Positions 35,770 to 44,979 of a stretch of 55,404 bases of DNA are shown piece after piece. The notes under the pieces were generated by a model that saw only the letters and a program-made list of their open reading frames with translations, did not search any database and was not told the DNA's origin. Source of the DNA: Bdellovibrionales bacterium (GTDB taxonomy: Bacteria; Bdellovibrionota; Bdellovibrionia; Bdellovibrionales; Bdellovibrionaceae); contig SXSU01000090.1 in the NCBI GenBank assembly GCA_005793345.1, positions 1 through 55,404 of the forward strand, written 5' to 3'. A program made the position numbers and the translations under genes. How positions within the stretch are numbered: the first letter of the stretch is position 1; each line of letters starts with the position of its first letter.

Positions 35770-35842
35770 CAAGAAAATAACTGTTCGTGATTATATCTGA
35801 TATAATCGTAAAACGATCAGACATAATCATGAGCAGTCTTAT
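35770..35842. repeat. Module A repeat copy 8
   Basis: Starts CAAGAAAATAACTGTTCGTGATT, passes an apex ATATAATCGTAAAACGAT and ends CAGACATAATCATGAGCAGT. Only the spacer end (CAAGAAAATAAC) and module A are present. It lies between the response regulator and hemE and might separate the haem cluster into two transcripts. Confidence 0.83.
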
Positions 35843-35884
35843 TACAACTTAAAAAGTTTGAGTATTAAAATTAGGGAGCACTAA

Positions 35885-36952
35885 ATGAATAAAAATTTTC
35901 AACTCGCATTAAATAAAAAAAATAATTTATGCCCTCCTATTTGGTTTATGCGCCAAGCGGGACGATATCATTCTCATTATCAAGGTTTGCGGGTTCAGTA
36001 CACTTTTGAACAGTTATGCAAACAGCCCTTGCTTGCGGCCGAAGTGGCGCTTGGTCCTGTGCTTGATTTTGGATTTGATACAGCAATTTTATTTAGTGAT
36101 ATTTTATTTCCGTTGGAAGCTCTTGGATGTGATTTAGAATTTACAGATAAAGGACCCAAGCTGGGCCCGAAACCAACTACTAATTTTACGACAACTCAAG
36201 ATGCTATTGCACAATTGCAATTTCAATTTGATGCTCTCTCTGAAACTCGGCGCCAACTTCCACATGATAAAAGTTTAATCGGATTTATTGGTGGTCCATG
36301 GACCTTATTTACCTATTGGATGGAAGATACCCATCAAGGGCCCCTTTTAAAAAGTAAAAGTCATTTAAGTTATTACTCAAATTGGCTCACAAATATTTTA
36401 GCACCCCTAATCGAAGAATCAATACGTAATCAATTAGCCAGTGGCGCTGAGGTGGTTATGATTTTTGATACTTCTGCCGGAGAATTATCACCTACTTTAT
36501 TTCAAGAAGTTGTTACTCCCTGGATAAAAAAATGGACCAATTTATTTCCAAATCAAATTATGTATTATGCCAGGGGAGTGCAACCGGCTCATTACCAAGA
36601 TTCACTATGGATGCAAAAAAGTAATTTATTAGGAATTGGTGTTGATCACCGCTGGAGTTTAAAACAAGCATTTGAATTATTTCCAGATAAAGTTATTCAA
36701 GGAAATTTTGATCAGTCTCTTTTATTTTTACCAACTGATGAATTTAAACTTCACTTTGAAAAATATTTAGATGAAGTTTTATCACTTCCATCCGATTTTT
36801 TACAAAGATGGGTTTGTGGTCTTGGTCATGGAGTATTGCCAAAAACTCCAGAATCTCATGTACGATGGATTATACAGCGAGTTCGAGAACGATTTAAGAT
36901 GAAATCAAATTTAGAAGCTAAAGGACAAGAGCAGATATATTCTCAAAATTGA
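35885..36952 (+). CDS. hemE: Uroporphyrinogen decarboxylase
   Basis: A 355-residue protein. PPIWFMRQAGRYHSHYQGLR is the substrate-binding signature at the N-terminus and GFIGGPWTLFTYWMED is the second family motif; ILFSDILFPLEALG holds the catalytic Asp region, and GLGHGVLPKTPESHV closes the active site. AGGGAG precedes the ATG. It converts uroporphyrinogen III to coproporphyrinogen III. First gene of the second block hemE-hemN-hemY-hemH-hemB. Confidence 0.95.
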   Translation: MNKNFQLALNKKNNLCPPIWFMRQAGRYHSHYQGLRVQYTFEQLCKQPLLAAEVALGPVLDFGFDTAILFSDILFPLEALGCDLEFTDKGPKLGPKPTTNFTTTQDAIAQLQFQFDALSETRRQLPHDKSLIGFIGGPWTLFTYWMEDTHQGPLLKSKSHLSYYSNWLTNILAPLIEESIRNQLASGAEVVMIFDTSAGELSPTLFQEVVTPWIKKWTNLFPNQIMYYARGVQPAHYQDSLWMQKSNLLGIGVDHRWSLKQAFELFPDKVIQGNFDQSLLFLPTDEFKLHFEKYLDEVLSLPSDFLQRWVCGLGHGVLPKTPESHVRWIIQRVRERFKMKSNLEAKGQEQIYSQN

Positions 36953-36968
36953 GATTAGAGGATTAAAT

Positions 36969-38321
36969 ATGAAATCAAATTTATCATTACGAGAACTCAT
37001 TGCTAAATATGATGTGCCAGCTCCTAGGTATACTAGTTATCCGACGGTTCCCCATTGGACCGAAAGTCCAACACAAGATGAGTGGTTAACATCTTTAAAA
37101 AGTGATTTGAAAAACTCTTGGTCGCTTTATGTCCATATCCCATTTTGTGAAACACTTTGTACTTTTTGTGGTTGCAATAATTCAATTACAAAAAGTCATC
37201 AGGTTGAAAATCCATATGTGGATCGAGTACTCAAAGAAAAAGAAATTTATTTTGCACAAAATCCAAAATTTAAAGAATCTCCCTTACAGTTGATTCATTT
37301 AGGAGGAGGCAGTCCATCTTTTTTGCAACCAGATTCACTTAAGAAATTATTAATGGGGCTTCACAAAGATGTCTATTTAGCAGAAAATTTTGAGGGCTCA
37401 ATGGAAGTTGACCCTCGACGAACCACCAAAGAGCAGTTAGAAGTTCTTCGTGAGTTTGGTTGGAATAGGTTAAGTTTAGGTGTTCAAGATTTTAATCCTG
37501 AAGTTCAAAGACTTATTAATCGAATACAACCTTTTGAAGTCACCGAGCAAGTTTTAAATTGGGGACGAGAGCTTGGTTTTGATTCTATCAATATAGATTT
37601 AATTTATGGTTTGCCAGCACAAAACTTAGAAATCATGAATCGCACAATTGATTTAACGTTAACATTAAAACCAGATCGCTTAGCACTTTATAGCTTTGCA
37701 AAGGTTCCATGGATAAAACCACAACAGAGATTATTCAAAGACGAAGATATTCCACATGGAGAAGAAAAACGACTTTTGTATGAAGTGGCAAGAACACGAT
37801 TGCTTGATGCTGGATATATAGAAATGGGAATGGATCATTTTGCATTACCAACTGATGCAATGTCAAAAGCCGCACAAGAAAATAAATTGCATCGTAATTT
37901 TATGGGTTATACAGATCAAAAATCAGATGTGCTTTTGGGATTAGGAGTGAGTGCAATTTCTGAGACGGCATCTTGTTTTCATCAGAATGAAAAGATTTTG
38001 GGATTATATGAGAGAAAAATTGATCAACTTGAAATTCCAACTTTACGTGGACATAAATTAACCGAAGAAGATAAAAAACTAAGATATCAAATTTTAAATT
38101 TAATGTGTGAAGGTGAAGTAGAACTTGATGAGCCGCAAGTCTCCGATATAAAAGTTTTTTTATCAGAAATGTTTAATGATGGGTTGGTAAAGTTTAAAAC
38201 CCAGACAAAACTCCAAATTACAAATGAAGGTAAACCTTTTTTGCGTAATGCCTGCATGGCACTTGATCAAAGATTGCGAAATCAAGAAACTACAAAGCGA
38301 GTTTTCTCCCAATCAATTTAA
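36969..38321 (+). CDS. hemN: Oxygen-independent coproporphyrinogen III oxidase
   Basis: A 450-residue radical SAM enzyme of true HemN length. PAPRYTSYPTVPHW is the HemN N-terminal signature; YVHIPFCETLCTFCGCN holds the CxxxCxxC iron-sulfur cluster motif with the extra Cys; LGGGSPSFL and SLGVQDF bind SAM. The C-terminal domain is present. It decarboxylates coproporphyrinogen III to protoporphyrinogen IX without oxygen. AGAGGA lies before the ATG. No oxygen-dependent HemF is in the window. Confidence 0.94.
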   Translation: MKSNLSLRELIAKYDVPAPRYTSYPTVPHWTESPTQDEWLTSLKSDLKNSWSLYVHIPFCETLCTFCGCNNSITKSHQVENPYVDRVLKEKEIYFAQNPKFKESPLQLIHLGGGSPSFLQPDSLKKLLMGLHKDVYLAENFEGSMEVDPRRTTKEQLEVLREFGWNRLSLGVQDFNPEVQRLINRIQPFEVTEQVLNWGRELGFDSINIDLIYGLPAQNLEIMNRTIDLTLTLKPDRLALYSFAKVPWIKPQQRLFKDEDIPHGEEKRLLYEVARTRLLDAGYIEMGMDHFALPTDAMSKAAQENKLHRNFMGYTDQKSDVLLGLGVSAISETASCFHQNEKILGLYERKIDQLEIPTLRGHKLTEEDKKLRYQILNLMCEGEVELDEPQVSDIKVFLSEMFNDGLVKFKTQTKLQITNEGKPFLRNACMALDQRLRNQETTKRVFSQSI

Positions 38322-38338
38322 CTGCGTTGGATAAAGTT

Positions 38339-39601
38339 ATGAGTAATGAAAAAAAAATTGCAATTATTGGAGGAGGACTTTCAGGTTTAAGTTTAGCTTT
38401 TTATCTCTCGGAGTTGAATCCAAATAACTGCATCACTGTTTATGAGAAAAATAAATGGGGTGGTTTGATTCAAACAATTCAAACCAAAAATCAAAAAGTG
38501 GTAGAGCTAGCTGCAAATGCTTTTTTAGGACATCCTGAATTTTTTCAAATTGCCAATAAAATTGGAGCCACTCCTGTTCAATCAGCCTCCAAATTGGGTC
38601 GATATATTTTTAGAATAAAAGCCACCCGTTGGCCTCTGCGTGGTTTAGAAAATTTAAAGCTTTTATCATTAATGTTTAAATTTATTTTTTTAAAGCAAAG
38701 TTTTATACCCAATGCCCGTGAATCAATTTATGACTGGGGCCATCGTACTCTTGGTAAAGCAATTACCAATTTTTTATTAGAGCCCGTTCTTAGAGGGGTT
38801 TACTCAGGGGATTTTAGACAATTAAGTGCAACTTTGTTTTATCAAAAATTAAAAAGTAATGAAAAAACGAAAGGGTTATTCTCATTTCAAAATGGAATGG
38901 GTGAGTTTATATCAAAACTTAAAAAATATTTAGATCATAAAGTTAATTTTGCTAAAGAAGAAATTTCAGATCTACCTTCTGTTTTAGAAAAATTTGACAC
39001 TGTCATTGTAGCAACCTCTCCTGCCTCTGCAGCACTTTTGTTAAATAAGAATCATCCCAAAGAATCTCAAATGTTAGGTGTATTTGAAATGAGAAGTATT
39101 GCGAGTATAACTTTATTTTTGAATTCTACAAAACCAATAAAAGGATATGGTTGTTTATTTCCAGAGGCCGAAAATATGAATTCACTTGGTGTATTATGGA
39201 GTCGTGATATCTTTCCAGTCCATGGTGAGCAAGGTATCGAACGTTGGATGTTATTGTATACCGAACAAGACACTGATGACTCACTTTTAAATAAAATAAA
39301 AGAAGATAGAAAAAAACTTTATGGAGAAAATCATTTTGAGAATAAGCAAAGTTTTCCATCGGAGTATCATATTCAAAAATGGCCTCAAGGATTACCTCAT
39401 ATGACGACTCAAATTGAGGATTATGTTACTCATTTAAATAATCCAATAATAATAAGTAATAGTAATAGTAATAGTAATAGTAAAAGTAAAAGCCAAAAGA
39501 AAAAAATTTATTTGCATGGAAACTATTTAGGTAGAATGGGGACAACAGATATTTTACTTCGCTCACAAAAATTAGCAAAAACAATTAATCAAGAACTATA
39601 A
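38339..39601 (+). CDS. hemY: Protoporphyrinogen oxidase, HemY type
   Basis: About 420 residues from the ATG at 38339; an in-frame TTG at 38327 is the alternative. IAIIGGGLSGLSLAFYLSE is the FAD-binding dinucleotide motif; PLRGLENLKLL, FLLEPVLRGVYSGD and the C-terminal YLHGNYLGRMGTTDILLRS fit HemY. It oxidises protoporphyrinogen IX to protoporphyrin IX. Near the C-terminus an alternating Asn/Ser tract is encoded by a short AGTAAT repeat at about 39455-39490, probably a surface loop prone to length change. Confidence 0.87.
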   Translation: MSNEKKIAIIGGGLSGLSLAFYLSELNPNNCITVYEKNKWGGLIQTIQTKNQKVVELAANAFLGHPEFFQIANKIGATPVQSASKLGRYIFRIKATRWPLRGLENLKLLSLMFKFIFLKQSFIPNARESIYDWGHRTLGKAITNFLLEPVLRGVYSGDFRQLSATLFYQKLKSNEKTKGLFSFQNGMGEFISKLKKYLDHKVNFAKEEISDLPSVLEKFDTVIVATSPASAALLLNKNHPKESQMLGVFEMRSIASITLFLNSTKPIKGYGCLFPEAENMNSLGVLWSRDIFPVHGEQGIERWMLLYTEQDTDDSLLNKIKEDRKKLYGENHFENKQSFPSEYHIQKWPQGLPHMTTQIEDYVTHLNNPIIISNSNSNSNSKSKSQKKKIYLHGNYLGRMGTTDILLRSQKLAKTINQEL

Positions 39602-39625
39602 TATGGTGAAGTAAGGTGATAATAA

Positions 39626-40615
39626 ATGGATCAGCTTTTGAATAAAAATGAGCACAGTAATAAAATAGGAATATTGCTTACAAATGTTGGTACTCCTGAT
39701 GAGTTAACTTTGCCTGCAGTAAAAAAATATTTGTCAGAATTTTTAGATGATCCTTTTGTTATTTCATTACCTACTATTGTCCGAAAAATGTTAGTTCATG
39801 GATTAATAGTCCCGTTTCGATCTCCAAAATCATTTATAAAATATAAAAAAATATGGACAGAGCAAGGTTCTCCATTACGCTATCATCTTAATAATTTGGT
39901 AAAAAATCTTCAAGAGAAAATCGATAGAGACAATTACTTAGTTATTGGAGCCATGAGATATGGATCACCTTCATTGCAACTCGCACTTAAAAAATTTGAA
40001 CAAAATAATATTTTTAATATTATTGTTTTGCCGCTTTATCCTCAATGGTCTCAAAGCACTACGGAATCAGTTATTTTAAAATTAAATGAACTTTCTCAAA
40101 ATAAATTTAAATTAAAATTTAAATTTAAATTTATAGAGCCCTTTTTTAAGGATCCCCACTTTTTGGCTTGTCATAAACAATTAATTGAAAACTCTATAAA
40201 CAATTTTAAACCTGATTTTATTTTATTTAGTTTTCATGGCTTGCCAGATAAACCCATTGCCCAACGATATTTTCAAGAGTGTCAAGAAACGGCAATAAAA
40301 CTATCAGATTTTATAGGTGATTTACCATTTAAAATTTCATTTCAATCACGCTTAGGACTCACTAAGTGGTTAGAGCCTGCAACTGATACAACAATAAAAC
40401 AAGTTGCTGCTCAAGGATATAAAAGATTAATGGTGGTGAGTCCCTCATTTGTTGCTGATGGTTTAGAGACTCTTGAGGAGTTGGCAATTGAAGGGGCTCA
40501 GCAATTTAAAACTTTAACAGCAAATACTGGAGAATTTTATTTAGTCCCAAGTTTAAATAGTTCTCCAGACTGGGTTGAAGCAATAAGTAAATGGATAAGG
40601 AATCAAAATGTTTAA
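39626..40615 (+). CDS. hemH: Ferrochelatase
   Basis: A 329-residue protein. GILLTNVGTPDEL is the N-terminal signature, GAMRYGSPSLQLAL and VLPLYPQWSQSTT are core blocks, FSFHGLPDKPI holds the catalytic His, and SFVADGLETLEEL the acidic metal-path residues. It inserts ferrous iron into protoporphyrin IX. A run of alternating Lys/Phe (about residues 155-166) is encoded by a simple AAATTT-type repeat. Overlaps hemB by eight bases. Confidence 0.93.
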   Translation: MDQLLNKNEHSNKIGILLTNVGTPDELTLPAVKKYLSEFLDDPFVISLPTIVRKMLVHGLIVPFRSPKSFIKYKKIWTEQGSPLRYHLNNLVKNLQEKIDRDNYLVIGAMRYGSPSLQLALKKFEQNNIFNIIVLPLYPQWSQSTTESVILKLNELSQNKFKLKFKFKFIEPFFKDPHFLACHKQLIENSINNFKPDFILFSFHGLPDKPIAQRYFQECQETAIKLSDFIGDLPFKISFQSRLGLTKWLEPATDTTIKQVAAQGYKRLMVVSPSFVADGLETLEELAIEGAQQFKTLTANTGEFYLVPSLNSSPDWVEAISKWIRNQNV

Positions 40616-41585
40616 CTTTAATCATCGACCAAGACGACTTCGACAATCCGAAACATTAAGAACTTTAGTTCGCGAAACTGAACTCAATCCAACAAAATGG
40701 GTTTATCCTTTGTTTGTAAAAAATGAAAATGGACGAGAACCTATTTCTTCACTTCATGGGATTTCACGTCTTGGTCCCGATGATGTCTTGGAAGAAATTA
40801 AAAGAGCAATAGATTTAGGGGTAAGTTCTTTTGCCCTGTTTCCAAAAATTGATGATCAGTTAAAAGATGCAAGTGGATCTTTATCTCGTTCACCCAACGA
40901 TATTGTTCCGCAGATGCTAAAAAAAATTAAAGATAAATTTCCAGAAGCTATTTTGTTAACTGATATTGCACTCGACCCTTATTCTAGTTATGGACATGAT
41001 GGTCTTGTAAGAAATCAAAAAATTTTAAATGATGAAACCATAGAGCTACTCATTGAGCAGGCTTTAGTTCAAGCGCAAGCTGGAACAGATTTTGTTGCGC
41101 CATCTGATATGATGGATGGACGAGTGGGGGCCATTCGACAAGCTCTAGATTCTCACGGATATTGTGATGTAGGTGTGTGGTCTTACGCTGCAAAATATGC
41201 TTCTTGTTTTTATGGACCATTTAGACAGGCACTAGATTCAGCACCCAAGAGTGGTGATAAAAAAACGTATCAAATGGACCCGGCCAATAAACGTGAAGCC
41301 CTTCGTGAACTTAATTTAGATCTGCAAGAAGGAGCAGATGTTGTTATGGTCAAACCAGCGGGAAGTTATCTGGATATTATTTCACTCTTTAAAACTCACA
41401 GTACTGTACCTGTGGCGGCTTATCAGGTGAGTGGAGAGTATGCAATGATCTGGGCGGCCCATGAACGTGGTTGGCTCGATGGTGATCGAGCATTGCTTGA
41501 ATCACTTACCAGTATTCATCGAGCAGGAGCTGATATTGTAGTAACATACGGAGCTCTTCATGCCGCTCAACTATTGCAAAATTAA
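40608..41585 (+). CDS. hemB: Delta-aminolevulinic acid dehydratase (porphobilinogen synthase)
   Basis: A 325-residue protein of standard length. FVAPSDMMDGRVGAIRQALD and YAAKYASCFYGPFR (first active Lys region) and VMVKPAGSYLDII (Schiff-base Lys) are all conserved. At the metal site the sequence reads DIALDPYSSYGHDG, so the Cys triplet of zinc enzymes is replaced by Asp-type residues, as in magnesium-using or metal-relaxed forms. It joins two aminolevulinate molecules. It is last in the cluster though it acts early in the pathway. Confidence 0.94.
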   Translation: MFNFNHRPRRLRQSETLRTLVRETELNPTKWVYPLFVKNENGREPISSLHGISRLGPDDVLEEIKRAIDLGVSSFALFPKIDDQLKDASGSLSRSPNDIVPQMLKKIKDKFPEAILLTDIALDPYSSYGHDGLVRNQKILNDETIELLIEQALVQAQAGTDFVAPSDMMDGRVGAIRQALDSHGYCDVGVWSYAAKYASCFYGPFRQALDSAPKSGDKKTYQMDPANKREALRELNLDLQEGADVVMVKPAGSYLDIISLFKTHSTVPVAAYQVSGEYAMIWAAHERGWLDGDRALLESLTSIHRAGADIVVTYGALHAAQLLQN

Positions 41586-41640
41586 ACTTCATAGGCAGCA
41601 AGTAAAAAGTATCCACTTCATTTAGTATAGTTCCAACAGG

Positions 41641-41701
41641 ATGTTGCACGCAACATTGATCGAGTTGATTTTTAATCACCCCGTATTATTCAAAATTTCA
41701 A
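41641..41701. repeat. Degraded composite repeat, copy 9 (B1/B2 remnant)
   Basis: After a small palindrome ATGTTGCACGCAACAT comes TTGATTTTTAATCACCCCGTATTATTCAAAA, matching the right half of B1 and the start of B2 in copy 4. Module A is missing. It lies 3' of hemB, in a 264-base gap where I see no gene. Confidence 0.55.
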
Positions 41702-41849
41702 ATTTGTTTTTTAAAAGTAAATGACAATTTTTTACTCTTGATGAAAAATATTCATTTAAAGTATAATTAGTTAATTTAAAATTAGTAATTATATAAAAAA
41801 AAGATTATTATAAAATCCTCAAAATCAATAAAATTAAAAGGATTAAAAA

Positions 41850-42383
41850 GTGAAAACAAAATTTATAATTTCAAAGTTATTCGTTTTTGGACTATGTTTA
41901 TTAATTTTTGAAGCTCCATTTAAAATTGCTTCTGCGAATACAAGTTTACCAGTTTATCTTAATGAAAGAATAAGTGGTACTCCTTCAAATGGGATTTTGA
42001 ATGTAACTTATGAGCCCCCATATGATACTAATTACAATGGTCCATCTTATGCTAATAATGTTCAAGTTATATTAGCTTTTGAATCTGTTCTTTATTCATC
42101 TCCACAATTAACGGCGGTTATCACTGAGTCTTTCGATTCTTATAATGGAAATACCACTTCAAGAAAAACTATACTTCATAAAATTAAATTAAATTGTGTT
42201 AATGCGGATGGGTATTGTTTAGGAGCTTTTGGACCTAGAGAACAATTTAAATTAGCGGATCCAAATTATAATAATTTAAAGCATACAATTCAATTATTAA
42301 ATTCTAATAACCAACAAATACTTCTTTCTTCTGAAGGAAATGGTGTTGGCGAAGCTCATCTTGTTTTACCTTATTCAAAATAA
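41850..42383 (+). CDS. Small secreted protein of unknown function
   Basis: A 177-residue protein with a signal peptide (hydrophobic residues 8-20, probable cleavage after IASA near residue 29). The mature part is about 148 residues, rich in Asn, Ser and Tyr, with two Cys (LNCVNADGYCLG) that may form a disulfide. I do not recognise the family. The TAA stop is the first TAA of the half repeat that follows. The upstream gap is AT-rich; AAAGGATTAAAA serves as ribosome site. Confidence 0.6.
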   Translation: MKTKFIISKLFVFGLCLLIFEAPFKIASANTSLPVYLNERISGTPSNGILNVTYEPPYDTNYNGPSYANNVQVILAFESVLYSSPQLTAVITESFDSYNGNTTSRKTILHKIKLNCVNADGYCLGAFGPREQFKLADPNYNNLKHTIQLLNSNNQQILLSSEGNGVGEAHLVLPYSK

Positions 42384-42397
42384 CTGCTCATGATTAC
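42378..42397. repeat. Half module A, copy 10
   Basis: AAAATAACTGCTCATGATTA is identical to the left arm of module A, but the sequence then departs and the right arm is absent. The stop codon of the small secreted protein (42381-42383) lies in it. It may be a decayed or recombined element. Confidence 0.6.
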
Positions 42398-42462
42398 TTC
42401 TAAATTATTTCAAATGGAAACTAAAAGTTAAAATTTTTGGACTAATATTATAAGGTGGTTTA

Positions 42463-42518
42463 AGATATAACCTAAAGATGATAGTATCATTTGAAACTAT
42501 CATCTTTAGGTTATATCT
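42463..42518. terminator. Perfect 23-base inverted repeat before recG
   Basis: Arms at 42463-42485 and 42496-42518 (AGATATAACCTAAAGATGATAG and its complement) pair perfectly around a ten-base loop. No T-run follows, so it is not a textbook intrinsic terminator. It ends 13 bases before the first possible recG start and may act as terminator for the upstream gene, as mRNA structure in front of recG, or as a separate mobile palindrome. Confidence 0.55.
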
Positions 42519-42531
42519 ATAAATTGACAAA

Positions 42532-44658
42532 ATGATATCTCGGCCGATAAAGTCAATTCTTATGGCCTATTATCTTGATACTGATGTAACATATTTAAAA
42601 GGAGTTGGCCCCAAATGGGGAGATAAACTCCATCGACTTGGATTTCGAACACTTAAAGATTTAGTATCCTATTACCCAAGAACTTATGAGGATCGTAGAC
42701 ATCAACGCAAAATTAATACTCTTAAAAAAGGCGAAAGAGTTTATATATGTGGTGAAATAGTTAATTTGCAAAAAATGTTTAGAGGTCCTGGTCAACGAAT
42801 CCATATTATGACAATTAAAGATGATACAGGTTTTTTGTTTTGTCGCTTTTATCGTGTGCCCTACCGAACTTATTTTGAAAAATTTCATGTTGGTCAAAAA
42901 GTTTTAGCCTTCGGAATAATTAACGATTTTAAAGGACGTAAAGAAATAGCACATCCTGAGTTGACATTACTAAGTGAATTTAAAGAAGATTCTTTTATGG
43001 GATTACTACCTATATACTCTGAAGATGAAGAGCTCAGTTCAAAAAAAATTCACAAATGGATATTAAGTGCTCTTACTTTTTTAGAAGAAAATCCTGACAA
43101 AGTTAACTTTGCAGAGGAATTCGAATTTTTGCCAGATTGGGTGTTAAAAAAAAATAATTTAATTAATCGCTACCAAGCCCTAAAAGAAATTCACAATCCA
43201 GATATCAATCAGGTGGATGATTATTTCAAATATAATTCTGCCGCTCAAAAAAGATTTATATTTGATGAATTTTTTCAACTTGAATTGTATTTAATTTTTC
43301 AAAAAATGAAATTGAAACAACAAGAGGGTATAAAATTAAATTCCACCTCGATTCTCACTTCAAAGTTGTTGCAAAAATTTCCTTATCAGTTGACTCATGA
43401 TCAAAAAAATTCATTTCAAGAAATATTAAAAGATTTTGCAAGTGGATTTCCAATGAATCGACTACTCCAAGGAGATGTGGGAAGTGGCAAAACCGCAGTA
43501 ATTTTTTTATCTATGCTAAGTGCCATTGAATGTGGTGCTCAAGCAGTATTAATGGCGCCAACAGAAGTTTTAGCAGAACAACATTATCAAGGTGCTTTAA
43601 AATTGCTATCGGATTTAGGATTTGAAATTGGTTTTCTTTCATCAAAAGTGAAATCAAAAGATAAAATTCCTATTCTAGAGAAAATAGCATCTGGAAAAAT
43701 TCAATTCATTATTGGTACCCATGCCCTCATCGAAGAGTCTGTCCAATTTTCAAAGCTTGGGTTAGTTGTAGTTGATGAACAGCATCGTTTTGGCGTGGAG
43801 CAGCGACAAAAATTAAAATCAAAATCCCAGATCCCTCATTTTTTAATGGTGACGGCAACTCCAATTCCGCGAACACTTGCAATGACAACTTACGGTGATT
43901 TGGATATTTCATTTTTACATGAAAAACCTCCTGGGCGCTCTCCTATTCAGACTAAAATTGTAATGGAGAATCAACGCGAACAACTTTACAAATTTATGTT
44001 TGAACAAGTGCAAAAGGGCAGGCAAGCATTTATGATCTTCCCATTAGTGGAAGAAAGCGAAAAACTTCCACTTAAAGATGTGAGTCAAGGGTATAAAGAT
44101 TTTAGTACTAAATATCCCACAATAAAATGGGGATTGCTTCATGGTAAAATGAGTTCTGATGATAAACAAAAAATCATGGATGAATTTAGGAAAAATAAAA
44201 TACAAATTTTACTTTCAACCACAGTTATCGAAGTGGGAGTTGATATTCCTAATGCAAATTTAATTATAATTGAACATGCAGAACGATTTGGTTTATCTCA
44301 ATTGCATCAATTGCGTGGTCGCGTGGGTAGAGGCACACTTAAAGGTTTTTGCGCTTTACTGCCGTCTTTAAATCTTTCTATAGATGGTTTGGAAAGATTA
44401 AAAAAACTGGAGTCAACAACCGATGGACTTGAATTAGCTGAATGGGATTTGGAGTTCAGGGGAGCTGGCCAAATTCTTGGGGCCAAGCAATCTGGAGTCA
44501 GTGAATTCAAATTGGCAAATTTATTTCGAGATAAAAAAGTTCTTGAAGATGCTCGAAGTGCGGCAATCGAAATATTAACAAAAGATCCTCATCTTCATTT
44601 AAAAATCCATAAAAAATTAAAATTATTATTAGATCAGTTGCAAATGCACAAGGCCTAA
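42532..44658 (+). CDS. recG: ATP-dependent DNA helicase RecG
   Basis: A 708-residue helicase; the ATG at 42562 (MAYYLDTDVTYLKGVGPKWG) agrees better with the family N-terminus and may be the real start. The wedge/OB domain (about 50-200) precedes the helicase core: Walker A LLQGDVGSGKTAV, motif Ia LMAPTEVLAEQHY, DEQH box VVDEQHRFGVEQR, TATPIPRTLAM, and the C-terminal TVIEVGVDIPNA, QLRGRVGRG and the QILGAKQSG hook. It remodels stalled replication forks and recombination intermediates. Preceded by a perfect hairpin and followed by a decayed gene. Confidence 0.95.
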   Translation: MISRPIKSILMAYYLDTDVTYLKGVGPKWGDKLHRLGFRTLKDLVSYYPRTYEDRRHQRKINTLKKGERVYICGEIVNLQKMFRGPGQRIHIMTIKDDTGFLFCRFYRVPYRTYFEKFHVGQKVLAFGIINDFKGRKEIAHPELTLLSEFKEDSFMGLLPIYSEDEELSSKKIHKWILSALTFLEENPDKVNFAEEFEFLPDWVLKKNNLINRYQALKEIHNPDINQVDDYFKYNSAAQKRFIFDEFFQLELYLIFQKMKLKQQEGIKLNSTSILTSKLLQKFPYQLTHDQKNSFQEILKDFASGFPMNRLLQGDVGSGKTAVIFLSMLSAIECGAQAVLMAPTEVLAEQHYQGALKLLSDLGFEIGFLSSKVKSKDKIPILEKIASGKIQFIIGTHALIEESVQFSKLGLVVVDEQHRFGVEQRQKLKSKSQIPHFLMVTATPIPRTLAMTTYGDLDISFLHEKPPGRSPIQTKIVMENQREQLYKFMFEQVQKGRQAFMIFPLVEESEKLPLKDVSQGYKDFSTKYPTIKWGLLHGKMSSDDKQKIMDEFRKNKIQILLSTTVIEVGVDIPNANLIIIEHAERFGLSQLHQLRGRVGRGTLKGFCALLPSLNLSIDGLERLKKLESTTDGLELAEWDLEFRGAGQILGAKQSGVSEFKLANLFRDKKVLEDARSAAIEILTKDPHLHLKIHKKLKLLLDQLQMHKA

Positions 44659-44671
44659 AATTAAAGGGAAT

Positions 44672-44979
44672 ATGAGCTTGAAAAAATCTCTATTTAAAAA
44701 AATAAAACGAACAGCCAAAAAAATAAAAATAACTTTGATTTAAATCCTGGCAATAAAAGTTTAGAGTGGATTTTAAATTCTCAACTATCAACTCCTCAAA
44801 TTCAACTGAGAAAATTTGCCAAACCCCATAAAGAAAAATTCCAAAAATTTTTTTTTAAAACAGGGCCCGGTCGATAAGGTGAGGGAGATTTATATTAGCC
44901 CACGCAACAAAAATGCCTCGTACAATGGCCTGAAGTTGAGCGAAAAAATATTTTAATTTCTTTAAAAATAAATAATTAA
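44672..44979 (+). pseudogene. Decayed DNA alkylation repair (AlkD-like) gene
   Basis: A start with AAAGGG before ATG (44672) opens a basic N-terminus (MSLKKSLFKKIKRTAKK), broken by a frameshift in the A7 run at 44717-44723. The next frame reads FDLNPGNKSLEWILNS, LRKFAKPHKEKFQKFFFKTGPGR and, past a TAA at 44875, GEGDLY; RFFKTGPGEYGEGD is a hallmark of AlkD-type HEAT-repeat glycosylases. After a junction come MPRTM and, in another frame, QWPEVERKNILISL to a stop at 44979, matching the family's C-terminal region (MPRTxLRYAIEKFPEExR). About 150 middle residues are deleted. The recognition is from memory of the family. Confidence 0.75.

Noticed and set aside
43727..44510. Minus-strand reading frames inside recG
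   Set aside because: RecG motifs are continuous on the plus strand; the antisense frames carry no motifs.
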